A DNA stretch of 64,000 nucleotides from the NCBI RefSeq assembly GCF_037893015.1, contig NC_133663.1, positions 221,181,753 through 221,245,752 on the forward strand, written 5' to 3'. The stretch comes from Macrotis lagotis. Its lineage: Eukaryota > Chordata > Mammalia > Peramelemorphia > Peramelidae. Positions 35,379-47,623 of this stretch are shown here, piece after piece. A model generated the notes under the pieces. It ran no database searches. It was not told the origin of the DNA and was given only the letters and a program-made list of their open reading frames with translations. The position numbers and the translations under genes were made by a program. Position 1 is the first letter of the stretch, and each line of letters begins with the position of its first letter.

Positions 35379-36150
35379 TTTGCTAAGATCTGAGCTGGGG
35401 AGGGGCTGGTTCACAGGGACTTGGGATAGCTAAAGGCTTTACTCACTGAGTGCAGTTTCTCTGGCTGGCCAGTAGGAGGTGCTGGTTGCTTTCTCTGGAG
35501 TGTCTATGACCTTGGTTGAGGCCCTCTCCCTTTCCTTGAAGGGAGGAATTGGAGGTATTGAATTCTTTTGCCTTCAATCAATGGTGGGCTTTACCCTGGG
35601 GTGAGGTCATTGCTCAGCTGGGCTGGTTCTTCTGCTCACACACCTGGGCCTGAGGCAGAAGTAGTTTGCATTTGTTTATTAGGGGAGAAGTCTGAGTTGT
35701 AATGGGACTCAGACCAGAGGAGCCCAGAGATGGTGTCCCCCACTCCCCTGCTCCAGAATTCTCCCCCGAGCCCTGTCCAGGATCTCCAGGGGGACAGCTC
35801 CAACACCAGTGCCTCTGCTCCCCCGCAGACTCACACCCCCATGATCCAGCCCTACCTCTGATCCAACAGGTCCTGCTCTCGGGCCCTCAGACTCCCAGTT
35901 CCAATTCAGCTGCTAGTCTGGTTAATCGGGGCTGATCCTCCCTCTGGGCCCAGACTCACCAGCCGAATTCAGCCACAGCTCCTGCTGGAGACAAATCTCA
36001 AGGTAGATGTTCTTTCTCTTGGCTCTTCTTTCAGGGTTTTGTAGGTCAGATTTCTTTTAAGAGGTTTGTTTCATGTGATAGACAGGGAAGAGATCAGGAG
36101 ACTTTAGAACTGTGCCTGTCTTCTCTCTGCCATCTTGGACCAAAGCCCAG

Positions 36151-36700
36151 GCTCCTTTTTTTTAAAACTCATTTTCCCTACCTAATTCTGAACTTTTTAA
36201 TCCCTCTATGTTAAAATTGATGTCTGCTCCTGTGGTAAAGGGAACATTATTCCAAGCTTTGGGTTTTTGAGCAGCTATTATCAGAGCTAGTTCTGGAGGT
36301 CTGTAAGTTTATAGATCTTCCAAGGTAGTAGGATTTAGTTCAGCTATTTAATGTTCGCCTGGCTTGTGTATTGGTCTAAGAATGAACACAAACATTCTTT
36401 TTTTCTTTAAAATTGTGACCAGGGACCCCCATCCCCTAAAACTGCAAACACTGATGTGTTAGTGCTACTGGGACTGTGATTGGGATCTACATATGGACAA
36501 TGCATAAGAGTCCTGCACGTAGTACCAGCAAGGGGCCCCTATAATCTACTTCTGCCCCTTTGTCTGACCCCTTCCTTAATCAGTGGGCCAAGAGCTTTGG
36601 CAGCTGCCAATTCAGCTGCCAAAGTCTGCTGGTGGACTACAATTCACACACACACCTAGTATAGCAGATTTTTGCTGCTAACCTAAGTTGTGTTGGCCTA
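36151..36700 (-). mobile_element. Old L1, antisense, 5' UTR portion resuming after the nested L1
   Basis: On the minus strand this reads as the L1-type 5' UTR: cttacagacctccagaacta, gctctgataatagctgctca, and an A-rich run leading to ORF1, which continues beyond the younger L1 at 30770. The split supports nesting of one L1 in the other. Confidence 0.6.
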
Positions 36701-37342
36701 TAACAAAATTGTTTCATTCCAATCTTTTATGGGATCTGCCATTCCATAATTTGTTTGGGGCATTGCGTGAACTTGGAAAACCTCAGGAAAGTTTCCTCCT
36801 TTCCCCATCATCATGACTCTTGCCTAACCCACCCTGAACTTTTTCTTAAATTGATTTTTTTTTCTAATTTATTCAACAGTGACTATACAAACTTTCTCAG
36901 CTCTTCTCAAGTTTCCCATTGCACTTGTTCCCACCACATTTTTTAGTTGAAGACTTCATTTCATACTTTGAAGACCCAAAAAAAGAGTCACTTCCCAAAG
37001 AACTACGCTTTGCCCCCTCATTCTTGTCTCACATCATCTAGACATCTTATTCAACATCTCCTCTTTCTCTCTAATGTCAAATGACAAGGGAGCCAATCTC
37101 CCTTTCAAGATTAACTCTTTTACATATATTTTTCATCCCATCCTATCTTCTCCACTAGATTGTCCCAAGGTTTATCTCCATTCTCTCATTTTCTATTCAT
37201 TAACTCTCTTTTCCTGGTGTTTATAGTCATGCCCAAGTCTTTCTCATTGATTTTTAAAGCCTCTTCTGATGCCAACCTCCCTGCGAGCTGTCATCTTATA
37301 TACACTGTTCTCCCCTTAATCGTAAGATCCCTTGAAAAAGCT
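36701..37342. other. C/T-rich spacer between two diverging L1s
   Basis: Pyrimidine-rich text (catctcctctttctctctaa, ccatcctatcttctccacta) that resembles decayed LINE or other old repeat sequence. It could not be assigned. Confidence 0.35.
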
Positions 37343-38164
37343 GTCTATCACTTCTGGTCAAGATGGTGCAGAGAAAATAGGCACTGTACTAAGATCTCCT
37401 GATCTTCCCTCATATATAATATGAAAAAAGCTCTTAACAGAAATCTGATCTACAAAACTCAGAAAAAGAAGCTAGGAAAAATCAAGGTCTGTCTTTGGGG
37501 ATTAGGGGTGAGCCTGGCATAGAGAGGAGACACCTGGTCAGGAGGGGTGAAAGCCAGACTAGCCTAGGATCAGCCTCAGAGTGGACATGGTCTGAGAACC
37601 AACTGGGGAGTGGAGGTGTTGGCTGTCAGACTGATGGTCTCACCAGCAGGGCTGGAGGACGTGTCCAAGCATAGAGTGTGACTGGACCTCCATCGACTGA
37701 ACATCCATCCCCTGGGCTGCTCTGGTCTGGAGGACCTCAGACTCCATATGTTCATTTCAGCTGAACTGTCTTCCAAGAGCAAACACAGTAACAGCCTACC
37801 TGCCCCACCCCAGGTGCAGGCACAGGCAACAGAGCTCCCTCAGTTGTGAATAAGGAGAGTAATTACCTTGTCCCAGGGCATGGCCCACATTGTTCAATGA
37901 TAAAAGTGTCCAGGAAGCGATGTTCACCCCCCCTTCAGAGCAAGGGAGAGGACCTGAAATCAAAGTCACAGACACTCCAGAGAAAGCAATTAGAACACCC
38001 TAAAGGCTGGCCCACATGAAATTATTAAACTCGGTGAGTAAAGCCTCTAAATCCCCTTCTGGCTGGCCAACTTGGAGTTACTAAACCATGTGAGTAAAGC
38101 CCCTAGGGATCTCAACACCAAACCTCTGTGAACCAGCCCCTCCCCAACACAAGATCTTAGGAAA

Positions 38165-39070
38165 ATGAAGAAAGGCCATCAGAAAAGAGGGTCCACAAAA
38201 AAATATTAGAAGGTAAAGACCCTAACTTAGAGAGCTCTAGAAGCTCTGAGGAGAATAAGATTTTATTTCCAGCACAGAAAGAGTTCCTTGAAGAAAACAG
38301 GAAGGAATTTTAAAATTAATTAGAAAATTTGGGAAAATAAACCCCAGAGAAGATTAACACCTTGCAACAAGAAAACAAATCCTTGGAAAATACAACTGGA
38401 CAAATGTAAAAAGGAAATAACTCTCAAAACCTCAATTGGTCAAATGGAAAACTCTTTCAAAAATAGAATTAACCAATTGGTTGCAAAACATAAATAAAGA
38501 AAATTCTTTTCTAATAAAAAAGAATGGAATCTGTGGAGACTATGATTCATAAGACAACAACAATATGGTAAAATCAAAAAATAAAAAAATAGAAGAAAAT
38601 GTAAAATACCTCAATAGCATAAGCAATGACCTCATGAATAGATCAAGAAGAGACAACCTAAGAATTACTGGTCTTCCTGAAAATATTGAAAAGAAAAAAA
38701 GCCTGGACTTAATATTACAGGATTTAGTGATAGGAAAACTGCCCTGGTATCATGGAACCAGATGGCAAAATAGTAATTGAAAGAATAACATTGATTCCCT
38801 CCAGAAAGGGATCCCAAAATAAAAACACTAAGGAATATTGTGACCAAATTCCAGAACTATCAGATAAAAGAGAAAATCCTGTAAGCATCCAGGAAAGACA
38901 ATGTAGACACCAAGGAACCACAATAAAGATTACATAGGACCCGGCTGCATCAACATTAAGGGATCGAAGGCCCTGGAATACAATATTCCAAAAAGCAAGG
39001 GAGCTTGGAATGCACCCAAGAATTCATTATCTGGCAAAAGTAAATCTCTTTCAGCAGAAAAGATAGATAT
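38165..39070 (+). pseudogene. L1 ORF1, broken
   Basis: Sense copy of ORF1: a start (MKKGHQKRG), a coiled-coil region around 38340-38500 in shifting frames, then an open segment with RSRRDNLRITGLPENIEK, and C-domain text to a stop near 39070. Several frameshifts separate the open pieces. Confidence 0.82.
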
Positions 39071-39901
39071 TTAAAGAAATAGGAGACTTCCAACTTTTCC
39101 TGAAGAAAAGACGAGAGCTTAATAGACAATTTGGACTTTGGAGAGGAGACTAAAGAGACACATGAAAAGGTTAAAAAAAGGGGGGTGGTGTAAAAGAAAA
39201 AACTGCTATCCAATAAGATGTAACTGGCTATATCCCTACCTGTGAGAAAGACTTTAATAAATTTTGAGAATTGTAACTCTAATAGAGATAATATATTTAG
39301 CCAGAAGTGATGGACACTCATGACTTATTCATGAAACTATTATCCTATAAGATGAAACTGGCTATCCCCACCTGGGAGAAAGACTCTAATAACTCTTGAT
39401 AATTGTAATTATATTAGAGAGAATATACTTAGCCACAAATGATGGACACTCACGATTTATCTGTGAATCAGATAGAATGATGTAGAAACAATACCTCCTT
39501 AAAAAGGGGGATGGTAAAGAGATGGGAGAATGAAAGAGACTGAATAAGTTAAGTCTCATTACATGAAGAGGTACAAAGAATCTATTGCAATAGAGGGGAA
39601 GAAGGGAAGAGGTGAGAACCTCCTGAATCTTACTCTCATCAAATTTGGTTTAAAATTAACCTACATACACTCAGTTAAGAAACTTATCTTACCTTTCAGA
39701 AATTAAAAGGGGGAAAGAAGATGGGGTAGGAAAAGGGGAAAGGAAGGGATGAAAAAAGGGTCAAATGGAAAGGGGGAAAAGGGGAGGGGGATTGATATAG
39801 GAGAGCAAACATACTGAAGGTGATGGAATTCAGAAACAAAATACTAGGGAATATGGATAAAATTTAAAAAATAGGAATAATAGAAATAGAGGGAAGATAG
39901 C

Positions 39902-42590
39902 ATGGAGGGCAATAAAGAGTTATTAATCTTAACATTAAATGTGAATGGGATGAACTCTCCCTTAAAACACAAGGAAATAGCAGAGTAGATTAAAAACCAG
40001 CATGCTACAATATGCTTCTTACAAGAAACTCATTTGAAGCAGAGAGATATATAAAAGTAAAGGTAAGGGGGCAGCTAGATGGCATAGTAGATAAAGCACT
40101 GGTCTTGGAGTCAGGAGTACCTGGGTTCAAATCCGGTCTCAGACACTTAATAATTACCTAGCTGTGTGGCCTTGGGCAAGCCACTTAACCCCATTTGCCT
40201 TGCAAAAAACCTAAACAAAAAAACAAAAAAAAGTAAAGTAAAATGCTGGAACAAAATATATTTTGCTTCAGCTGAAGTGAAAAAAATCAAGGGTAGCAAT
40301 CCTTATCTCAGACAAAGTTGCTGCGAAAATAGATATTGTTAAAAGAGATAAGGAAGGAAACTATATCCTCCTAAAAGGTGCCATAGACAGTAAAGTAATT
40401 TCAATACTAAATACATATGCACTCAATGGTATAGCATACAAATACTTGGAGGAAAAGTGGAAGGCATTAACGGAAGACATAGATAGCAAAACTCTACTAG
40501 CAGAAGACCTCAACCTCCCTCTCTCAGATTTAGATAGATCTAACCATAAACTAATCAAGAAGGAAGTTAAAGAGGTAAATAGATTGTTAGAAAACATAGA
40601 CATGATAGACTTATGGAGAAAATAGAATGGGCATAGGAAGTAATATACGTTTTTCTGCATTACATAGCACTTACACAAAAATTCACCATGTACCAGGGCA
40701 TAAAAACCTAATAATCATTTGAAGAAAGGCAGAAATAGTGACTACATCTTTCTTAGATCATAATGCAATAAAACTCACATGCAATATTTTGCCAGGGAGA
40801 TATAGACCCACAACTAAATGGAAACTAAATAACTTCATTTTAAAGGATGACTGGATCAAACCACAAATTATAGAAAGAATTAATTATTTTATTCTAGATA
40901 ATGTCAATAATGGAACAACATATCAAAACTATAGTATAAACTCAAGGCAGCTGCCAGGAAATTTATTATGTATTTAAATGCTTACATGAATAAATTAGAG
41001 AAAGAGGAAATCAATGAACTAAATATGCAACTAAAAATTAAAGAAAGAACAAATTAAAGTAAATTAAAATTACTTAAAAACAAGTTAAAAACCCCCAATT
41101 AAATACCAAATTATAAATTCTAAAAATTAAAGGAGAAATTAATAAAATCAAAAGCAAGAAAACTATTTAATTCAATAGTTCAATTTAATTTAATTCAATT
41201 TATTTATTAATTCATAAATAAAACCATGCATTGGTTTCATGAAAAAAAAACAATAAAATTGATATACCTCCAGTCAAACTGATTAAAAAGAAGAAAACAA
41301 ATTGCTAGTACCATAAGTGAAAAAGGAGAACTTACCACCAATAAGGAGTAAATTAAAGTAACAATTTGGAATGATTTTGCCAAACTCTGTGACAATAATT
41401 ATGATAACCTTAGTGAAATAGATGAATATTTACAAAAATATAAGTTGCCCAGGTTAAATGAAGAGGAAATTAAATAATCTAAATAGACCTATTTTATTAA
41501 AAGAAATTCAACAAGCCATTATTGACCTCCCTAAGAAAAAGATCTCCAATGTCAAGTGGATTAACAGGTGAATTCCATCAAACATTTAAGGAACAATTGG
41601 TTCCTCTTTGGAAAAATAGGTGAAGACAGAACTCAGCCTAATTCTTTCTATGACATCAATGTGGTACTGATACTTAAGCCAGGAAGAGTTAAAACAGAGA
41701 AAGAAAATTATAGACCTATCTCCTTGATGAATATCAATGCAAAAACCTTAAATAAAATCTTAACAACAGGTAATCACTAGGATAATAAATTATGACCAGG
41801 TAGGGTTTTTTCCAGGAATGCAGGGTTGGTTCAATATTAAGAGTATAATTAATCAATAGTGAACCTATCAGAAATCATATGATTATATCAATAGACACTG
41901 AAAAAGCTTTCGACAAAATACAGCACCCATTCCTATAAAAAAACACAAGAGAGCATAGGAATAAATAGTTTTTTTCCTTAGAATAATAAGCAGCAACTAT
42001 CTGAAACTAACAAGCATTATAATCAATGGGGAGAGGCTAGAGGCATTCCCAATAAGATCAGGGATGAAACAAGGGTGCCCATTATCCACAGTCAGATGAA
42101 AAATTGCTCTAAATCAATACTTATTAAAGAAATGCAAATTAAATCATCTCTGAGATTCTACCTCACACCTCTCAGATTGGTCAATATGACCAGAAGGGAC
42201 AATGATCAATGTTGGAAGGGATGTGGGAAACCTGGGACACTAATACATGGTTGATGGAACTGTGAACTCATTCAAGCTTTCTGGAGAGCAATTTGGACCT
42301 GTGCACAAAGGGCAAGAAATATTTGCAAACCCTTTGATCCAGCAATACCACTATTGTATCTATATCCTGACAAGAATAAGAAAAAAGGTAAAAATATCAC
42401 TTGCACAAAAAAATTCATAGCAGCCCTGTTTGTGGTAGCAAAGAATTGGAAATCAATTGAATGTCCTTCATTTGGGGAATGGCTTAGCAAACTGTGGGCT
42501 ATGTATGTCATGCAACACTATTTTTCTATTCCATCTTTCCAGAAGCATGGGAATTCAGGGAAACCTGGAGGCATTTGCATGAAATGATGT
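39902..42590 (+). pseudogene. L1 ORF2, broken and internally deleted
   Basis: Endonuclease, partial reverse transcriptase and C-terminal text in order, in short open pieces (for example 40738-40977, 41568-41780, 42354-42587). The conserved QGCPLS text is present, but the sequence then jumps to the C-terminal half. The breakpoint differs from that in the antisense L1 at 31855, so the two deletions are independent events. Confidence 0.85.
40067..40228 (+). mobile_element. Marsupial tRNA-derived SINE inserted in L1 ORF2
   Basis: Full copy with A-rich tail. Flanks aaaagtaaaggtaa (40053) and aaaagtaaagtaaa (40229) are the target-site duplication. Confidence 0.93.
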
Positions 42591-42936
42591 TGAGCGACAT
42601 GTGCAGAACCAAAAAAATATTGTATACCCTAACAGCAACATGGGGGTGATGATCAACCTTGATGGTCTTGCTCATTCCATCAGTGCTACAATCAGGGACA
42701 ATTTGAGGCTATCTGTGATGGAGAATATCATCTGTATCGAGAGGAAGAATTGTGGAGTTTGAACAAAGATCAAGGACTTTTACCTTTAATTTAGGGGAAA
42801 AAAACCTGATATCTTATTGTCTGATCTTGCTATCTCTCATACTTTATTTTTCTTCCTTAAGGATATAATTTCTCTCTCCTCACATTCAGTTTGGGTCAGT
42901 GTATACCATGGAAACAATATAAAGACTGGCAAATTG

Positions 42937-43094
42937 GGGGCAGCTAGGTGGTGTAGTGGATAAAGCACCGGTCCTGGAGTCAGGAGTACCTGGGTTCAAA
43001 TTCGATCTCAGACACTTAATAATTACCTAGCTGTGTGGCCTTGGGCAAGCCACTTAACCCTGTTTGCCTTGCAAAAAAAAACCCTAAAAAAAAA
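42937..43094 (+). mobile_element. Marsupial tRNA-derived SINE inserted in the L1 3' UTR
   Basis: Full copy with exact 16-bp duplication aaagactggcaaattg at 42921 and 43095. Confidence 0.96.
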
Positions 43095-43195
43095 AAAGAC
43101 TGGCAAATTGCCTTCTATGGTGGGGGGGATGGAAGTGCGATTAGGGGGGAAAATTGTAAAACTCAAAATAAAATCTTTAAAATGTAAAAAAGAAG

Positions 43196-43865
43196 TGATG
43201 TACAAAGCTGTTCTGAGCTATCCAGAATCATTAGAAGGGATCCACACATCTACAATAACTGCTTGCTATTTGAAAATGCAAAGTACCATGATACCTCTTG
43301 AATCCTTGGGGTCTCCTCTAAAATGGTGGGAATTCCGTTGGGAGTCTTTTTATCATTCCAGTTACTGTTCCCATTAAAGCCCATTTGCTTTTTCTTTTGA
43401 CAAGTGACTGTCTCAGTCCTATCCTTGTTGACTTTCCTTATCTGCCAAATCCTTCCCTTTTGAGGAGTCTACTTCAAAGCCTATTTTATTCTCATAGATT
43501 ATCCCTGGGGCATGGCTCAATGCCATGAATTTCTCCCATTAAAAAATTGTCATCATGGTGAGAAACAACCACAAAGTTGAAAGAAGTTCTAAACCTTTTT
43601 TGAAGTCTAGAACAATGGTATGGTAAAATCTCTACCATTTAAAAAGTACAATGTGCTTTCTGAGAGAGTCTTGGTTCTTATCTGTATGGAATCTGTAGAA
43701 GGTTCATGATTTCATCAAACTTAGTTGGAGTAAGAAAAGAAGAACACAGACTGGAACAGGATCAATTGAGGAGAATGGTTCCTTGGGGCCAGTAAACTGA
43801 GCCACGATTAATTACATTTCAAAATATGAAAAAGAAAAAATGAATCTTACACTTAATGTACATGT
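43196..43865. other. Unassigned DNA between the L1 and the inverted module
   Basis: No recognised repeat or exon. It may continue the intron of the inverted module on the minus strand, but I see no homology to confirm it. Confidence 0.35.
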
Positions 43866-45250
43866 ATTTTTTTTTCTCAGTTTAGCAACTGAAACTCAGA
43901 TGTTTGCTTTCTTTGAAGGAAAACGCAATCATTTCTCGAATATGAACATAATCATCTCAGTAAAATTTGATAGTATTTGTATTGAATTGGGTAAATTTTG
44001 AGTCATTATAGATGGAAAAATATGAATATCTTTCAATATTTTGAATTTCATAAGTGTCTCTCTAAAGCACTTGATTAGTGGGTTTTGACAATACCTTCCA
44101 GAAAAATATGTATTGCTATTCATGACTTGGGTGCTGAATCATGAAAAGTATTGCACCCTACTGGTTTCCTAAGACTTTCTTACCATGTGACCCTATAACC
44201 TAGTCACTAGAACCTTCATTCATTATAAATAGATGTATCAGTCTGTGGAATCATTAGTACACTGAACTATAATGATCTAAGTGTTGACTGTGTCAATAGG
44301 AAAATAAATGCTAGTGTAGTATGCCTTTTCATGACAGTCACATGCAGGTGATGTATTTAATTGTCATCTTTGTAGCGGTGACCATTGAAATTTTAAAATA
44401 CTACTTCTTCATGTTGCTTGGAAAGATAATTTATAAGATATAATAATATACTGGAGTTCATGTTTTTTCATTAGCACTTTGCTCACTTTCTAAAAGGACT
44501 TAACTCAGAAGCTCTCCATTCAGACAGGTAACTAGCTGTTTTGGGATTTGTTTAAAGTCAGTCAGCATTAATTCAATAAACTTGTTTTAAACTTTAACTA
44601 TATACCCCCATGGTTGCCAGGTAAGCAAAAATGAAGATACATAGTCTTCACCCTCAAGTGGTTAATATTCTACCTGAATAATTTTATAAATCAGTTTCTC
44701 CATGTAATTAATTCACAAGACAGTCCTTAATCCATATTTTATATTCACAGGAATACTGTATCATTGGGCATCAAGTCCTTTGAAAAAAGGGTGAAAATGG
44801 GAGCTCTTCTGATGATAGATTTTGGGATTTGGGATTAGGTAATGGAATGGAGGTATATAGGGAAAAACTGCATAGTAACTACTCTTCTGGGAACTGGTAC
44901 ATAGCAAAGTTGATCATTGAATGTTCCAATGAATGGATTGGTCCTGTTGACTGTTCCAAGGTACAGGTATAGATAATGTTATCTAGATATTACTCATTTA
45001 CAAGAGGAATTTCAAAACATATTTCATTCTGAAAGTATTGCTAGATTAGACTGCAATTGCTAAGAGTCTATTTCATTGACAGAGTTGGATCTCAATATTC
45101 CTTGAATGTCTGCATATTTGGTAAAATCACCAAATATAAAAATAGAATGAAAAAACTTACCACTATGATCATTTAGAGGTTTCTTCCTGATTTTGTGCTA
45201 ATTTGAGGCCAGGGACCTCCCTTGAACAAGAAGTAAAATCATCTAAATTA
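43866..45250 (-). pseudogene. Inverted, decayed fifth copy of the two-exon module
   Basis: On the minus strand, 44530-43870 aligns along about 0.7 kb with 10140-10840 (shared: tcttataaattatctttcc, ttatgaaattcaaaatattg, gttgctaaactgagaaaa). Upstream, 44960-44920 aligns with the module 2 intron (ggaacagtcaacaggaccaa versus ggaacagtaaacaggactaa). A segment matching exon 'a' is at 45216-45161, 56 nt, followed by GTAAGT. It has an in-frame TAG and a poor acceptor. A MIR/MON-type SINE tail lies where exon 'b' should be. It is a relic lying about 24 kb from module 4 in opposite orientation. Confidence 0.62.
44565..44690 (+). repeat. Old MIR/MON-type SINE 3' tail
   Basis: 'ttcaataaacttgttttaaa ... 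tatataccccca ... gccaggtaagcaaa ... caccctcaagtggttaatat' follows the order of the MON/MIR tail (tcaataagcatttattaagc ... tgggggataca ... cctcaaggagcttac). It interrupts the inverted module. Confidence 0.45.
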
Positions 45251-45391
45251 AAATCCTTATTTTAAAACATCAGAGGTGTAAATATGTAATTTCAGTATGC
45301 CACAAAACTTTCACTTTGATAAAGACCTTGGAGGATGAATTCATTTGATTGTGGGAAATTCAGTTAATTATTTTCAAGAATATTTTACTTT

Positions 45392-45543
45392 AGGGGCAGC
45401 TAGGAGGCATAGTGGATAGAGCACTGGCCTTGGAGTCAGGAGTACCTGGGTTCAAATCCTGTCTCGGACACTGAATAATTACCTAGCCGTGTGGACTTGG
45501 GCAAGCCACTAAACCCCATTTTCCTTGCAACCCCCCCCCCAAA
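45392..45543 (+). mobile_element. Marsupial tRNA-derived SINE
   Basis: Full copy whose tail contains a C run. Exact 15-16-bp duplication aagaatattttacttt at 45377 and 45544. Confidence 0.95.
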
Positions 45544-45768
45544 AAGAATATTTTACTTTCCAGAATCAATAACTTTATTCAGCCTGTCACTGGAAGTGTT
45601 TCAGATATACAAATTAATAACATTTTTCCTTGTTTAGTGAGAGATAATCACCCCTCCATGAAGCCTCCTCAAAAGGGTTAATATATTTTTATCTTGTTGG
45701 AATGCACACCCCTACATAATAACCCCTTCAGCTAGCTGACATTATCAGAAACATGTTTCTGCCAAAAC
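45544..45768. other. Junction DNA left of the satellite array
   Basis: No feature seen. Similarity to the satellite unit begins at about 45769 (ggttcagatctctttaagag). Confidence 0.4.
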
Positions 45769-47622
45769 AGTGGTTCAGATCTCTTTAAGAGAAGAATGCT
45801 GTCCCTCTTCTGTGGATGCACCTTTGAAATGATGTACTATGTCAAACTTTGTTTCTCTACACCTATTGTGATGTCTTGGAAAAGGTTTCTTTACTAGAAT
45901 TAAAAAAGACAAATAGTGCATAAGTGCCATTCTTTCAGATGAGTCAGTTCAGGAGTTTTCTATGTGCCCACTGCAAAGATTGTCACAGGCACATTAAGAT
46001 TTTTTTTTAGATTTTTTTTTAAGGCAATGGGGTTAAGTGGCTTGCCCAAGGCCACACGGCTAGGTAATTATTCAGTGTCTGAGCTTGGATTTGAACCCAG
46101 GTACTCCCGACTCCAAGGCCAGTGCTCTGTTCACTGCGCCACCTAGCCGCCCCCCACAGGCACATTAATACAGATGTTGAGATAGACAGAAGGGTTGCTG
46201 CACAATTGTAATGCAATAAAGATTCAGGGATTTTCGGTTAAATGTTTGGTGAAAAGGACAGATTTCCAAAATTAGAGTATCACAAGTATATCCCTGTATC
46301 ATGGTACAAAACTCTTTTGGGAAATTCTTTAATGCACCAGTACAGAGCAGTAGTAGCAAAATGTATATTATTATAAGCTGTAGCCTACTGCTACAATGCA
46401 CCTGAACAAAACTAGAGAGGTAGAATTGAGGAATATACTGCAACTTAGCTCAGTACTGTTGTACTGAGAAAGTTGTATAGAAGTGCATATTTAAAGGACT
46501 ATAGCTCTATACATTTGCTTTTGTGAAAATACAATCAACAGAAAAGGACACATATTCTTTTATATTCGTTCAGTCCCAATTTAAACTTACTCATTGGCAC
46601 AATAATACAGATGTCCAGCTATAGAGATGTGCCATTGCAGAATTGTAATGCTGGATGGATACAAGGTATTAAAGTAGAAAGTTTGTGAAAAGGACAGATT
46701 TCCAGTACTATAGCATTGTCTGGATATGCCATTATCTTGGTACAAATTTCATTCCTGTCGATGATTTGATGTGCAAGTACAGGTTGGTAGAAACACCAAT
46801 GAAAAGCTGAACATTTGGTAACCTTCAGGAGAATATACTGTAACACTACTAGAGAGATAGATAGAATCATGGTGTGCAATGTACCATAGAAGTACCATTT
46901 TACAGAGGAAGTTTTGTAGAAGAATAACTTTTCCCTTGTACAGTAGAATGGGATTTCAATTGTGCAATTAATGGTCTCCATTTAGATACGTTAATCATAT
47001 GGATATGCAGCAATGTCCCTATCTGCATTTAGCTTGTGGGCCAGTTCTTTTTAAAACATGAATTGCTGTGCAGCTGCTCTGATGAAAACATTTGAAGTTA
47101 AATAAGAATATTCTGCAGCTCAAAGGTCCATTTTTATGCTGAAGAGTTGTAGTGGTGTGGAATTGTGCATTTTCAGTGACGTAGAGATGTAGTCTACTCA
47201 GATGGCCAATTACCTGATGTGTAGCTGTGCAGTAGCAACTTACCTGAGAAGACCACTTGGATAGATATGCACTTATTCAGCTCTTCCTTTGAACCTTGTT
47301 ACCAATGGGAAACAACACCAGTGTACTCATGAAGAGATGGTGAGATTTGCAGATTTCTGTTTCCATGTATAAGGATGGTTTGTTATTTGGAGTTACAGTT
47401 TCTGAGATGACAAAAGGAAACACTGGAAATGTGCAGAGTGGTTCAGAACTCTTCAACAAAAGAACCATGTCTCTCAACTATGGATGCTCCTTTGAATTGA
47501 TGTACTGTGTCAAACTTTATAATTCTACACTTGTTGAGATGTCTTGGAGCAAACATTTCTTTGCTAGAATAAAAAAGATAAATAGTGCATAAATGCTATT
47601 CTTTCAGATGAGTCAATTCAGG
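45769..47622 (-). repeat. Satellite array, inverted segment (about 1.1 units of a 1.48-kb repeat)
   Basis: The reverse complement of the units found at 49.8-58.5 kb. Order on the plus strand: part of sub-block B (to about 46000), a SINE, sub-block A (to about 46590), sub-block C (to about 47035), sub-block B (to 47622). It ends exactly where a HAL1-like element begins. An 81-codon frame at 47347-47592 lies in sub-block B; see the rejected list. Confidence 0.85.
45998..46154 (-). mobile_element. Marsupial tRNA-derived SINE inserted in a satellite unit
   Basis: Antisense copy with exact 14-bp duplication cacaggcacattaa at 45984 and 46155, both belonging to the satellite sequence. Confidence 0.96.
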
Positions 47623-47623
47623 A

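Larger units (their letters stand above)
30775..36150 (-). mobile_element. Near-full-length L1, antisense, with the RT core deleted
   Basis: The minus strand carries 5' UTR from 36150 (ttggtccaagatggcagaga, the usual marsupial L1 start) to 35380. ORF1 runs 35378-34468: a coiled coil with GQMEKE/NSLKTSIGQM repeats, then RRGNPKIIGLPENIEEKK and the RNA-binding C-domain ending VSLLFQGKKMD. It is split into two main frames. ORF2 starts at 33614 (MEGNKELVIITLNVNGM) with EN motifs ...SDHNAIK. It reaches RT text [15 protein letters not shown] near 32020, then at about 31855 jumps to the C-terminal region (CWKGCGKFGTLLHCWW). The F/YADD catalytic segment, about 1.4 kb, is missing. The 3' UTR and tail end at 30775. 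It is inactive but less decayed than the L1 it interrupts. Confidence 0.9.
37343..43195 (+). mobile_element. Near-full-length L1, sense, with the RT core deleted and two SINE insertions
   Basis: It opens with tctggtcaagatggtgcaga, the same 5' UTR start as the antisense L1 at 36150. ORF1 begins at ATG 38165 and includes RITGLPENIEKKKSLDLIL. ORF2 begins at 39902 (endonuclease text with LDHNAIKLTCN near 40760). RT text [18 protein letters not shown] is at 41725, and GMKQGCPLS near 42065. The C-terminal region follows directly from about 42105, so the segment with the catalytic FADD box is gone. SINEs sit at 40067 and 42937. The tail ends near 43195. It has many stops and is inactive. Confidence 0.9.
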
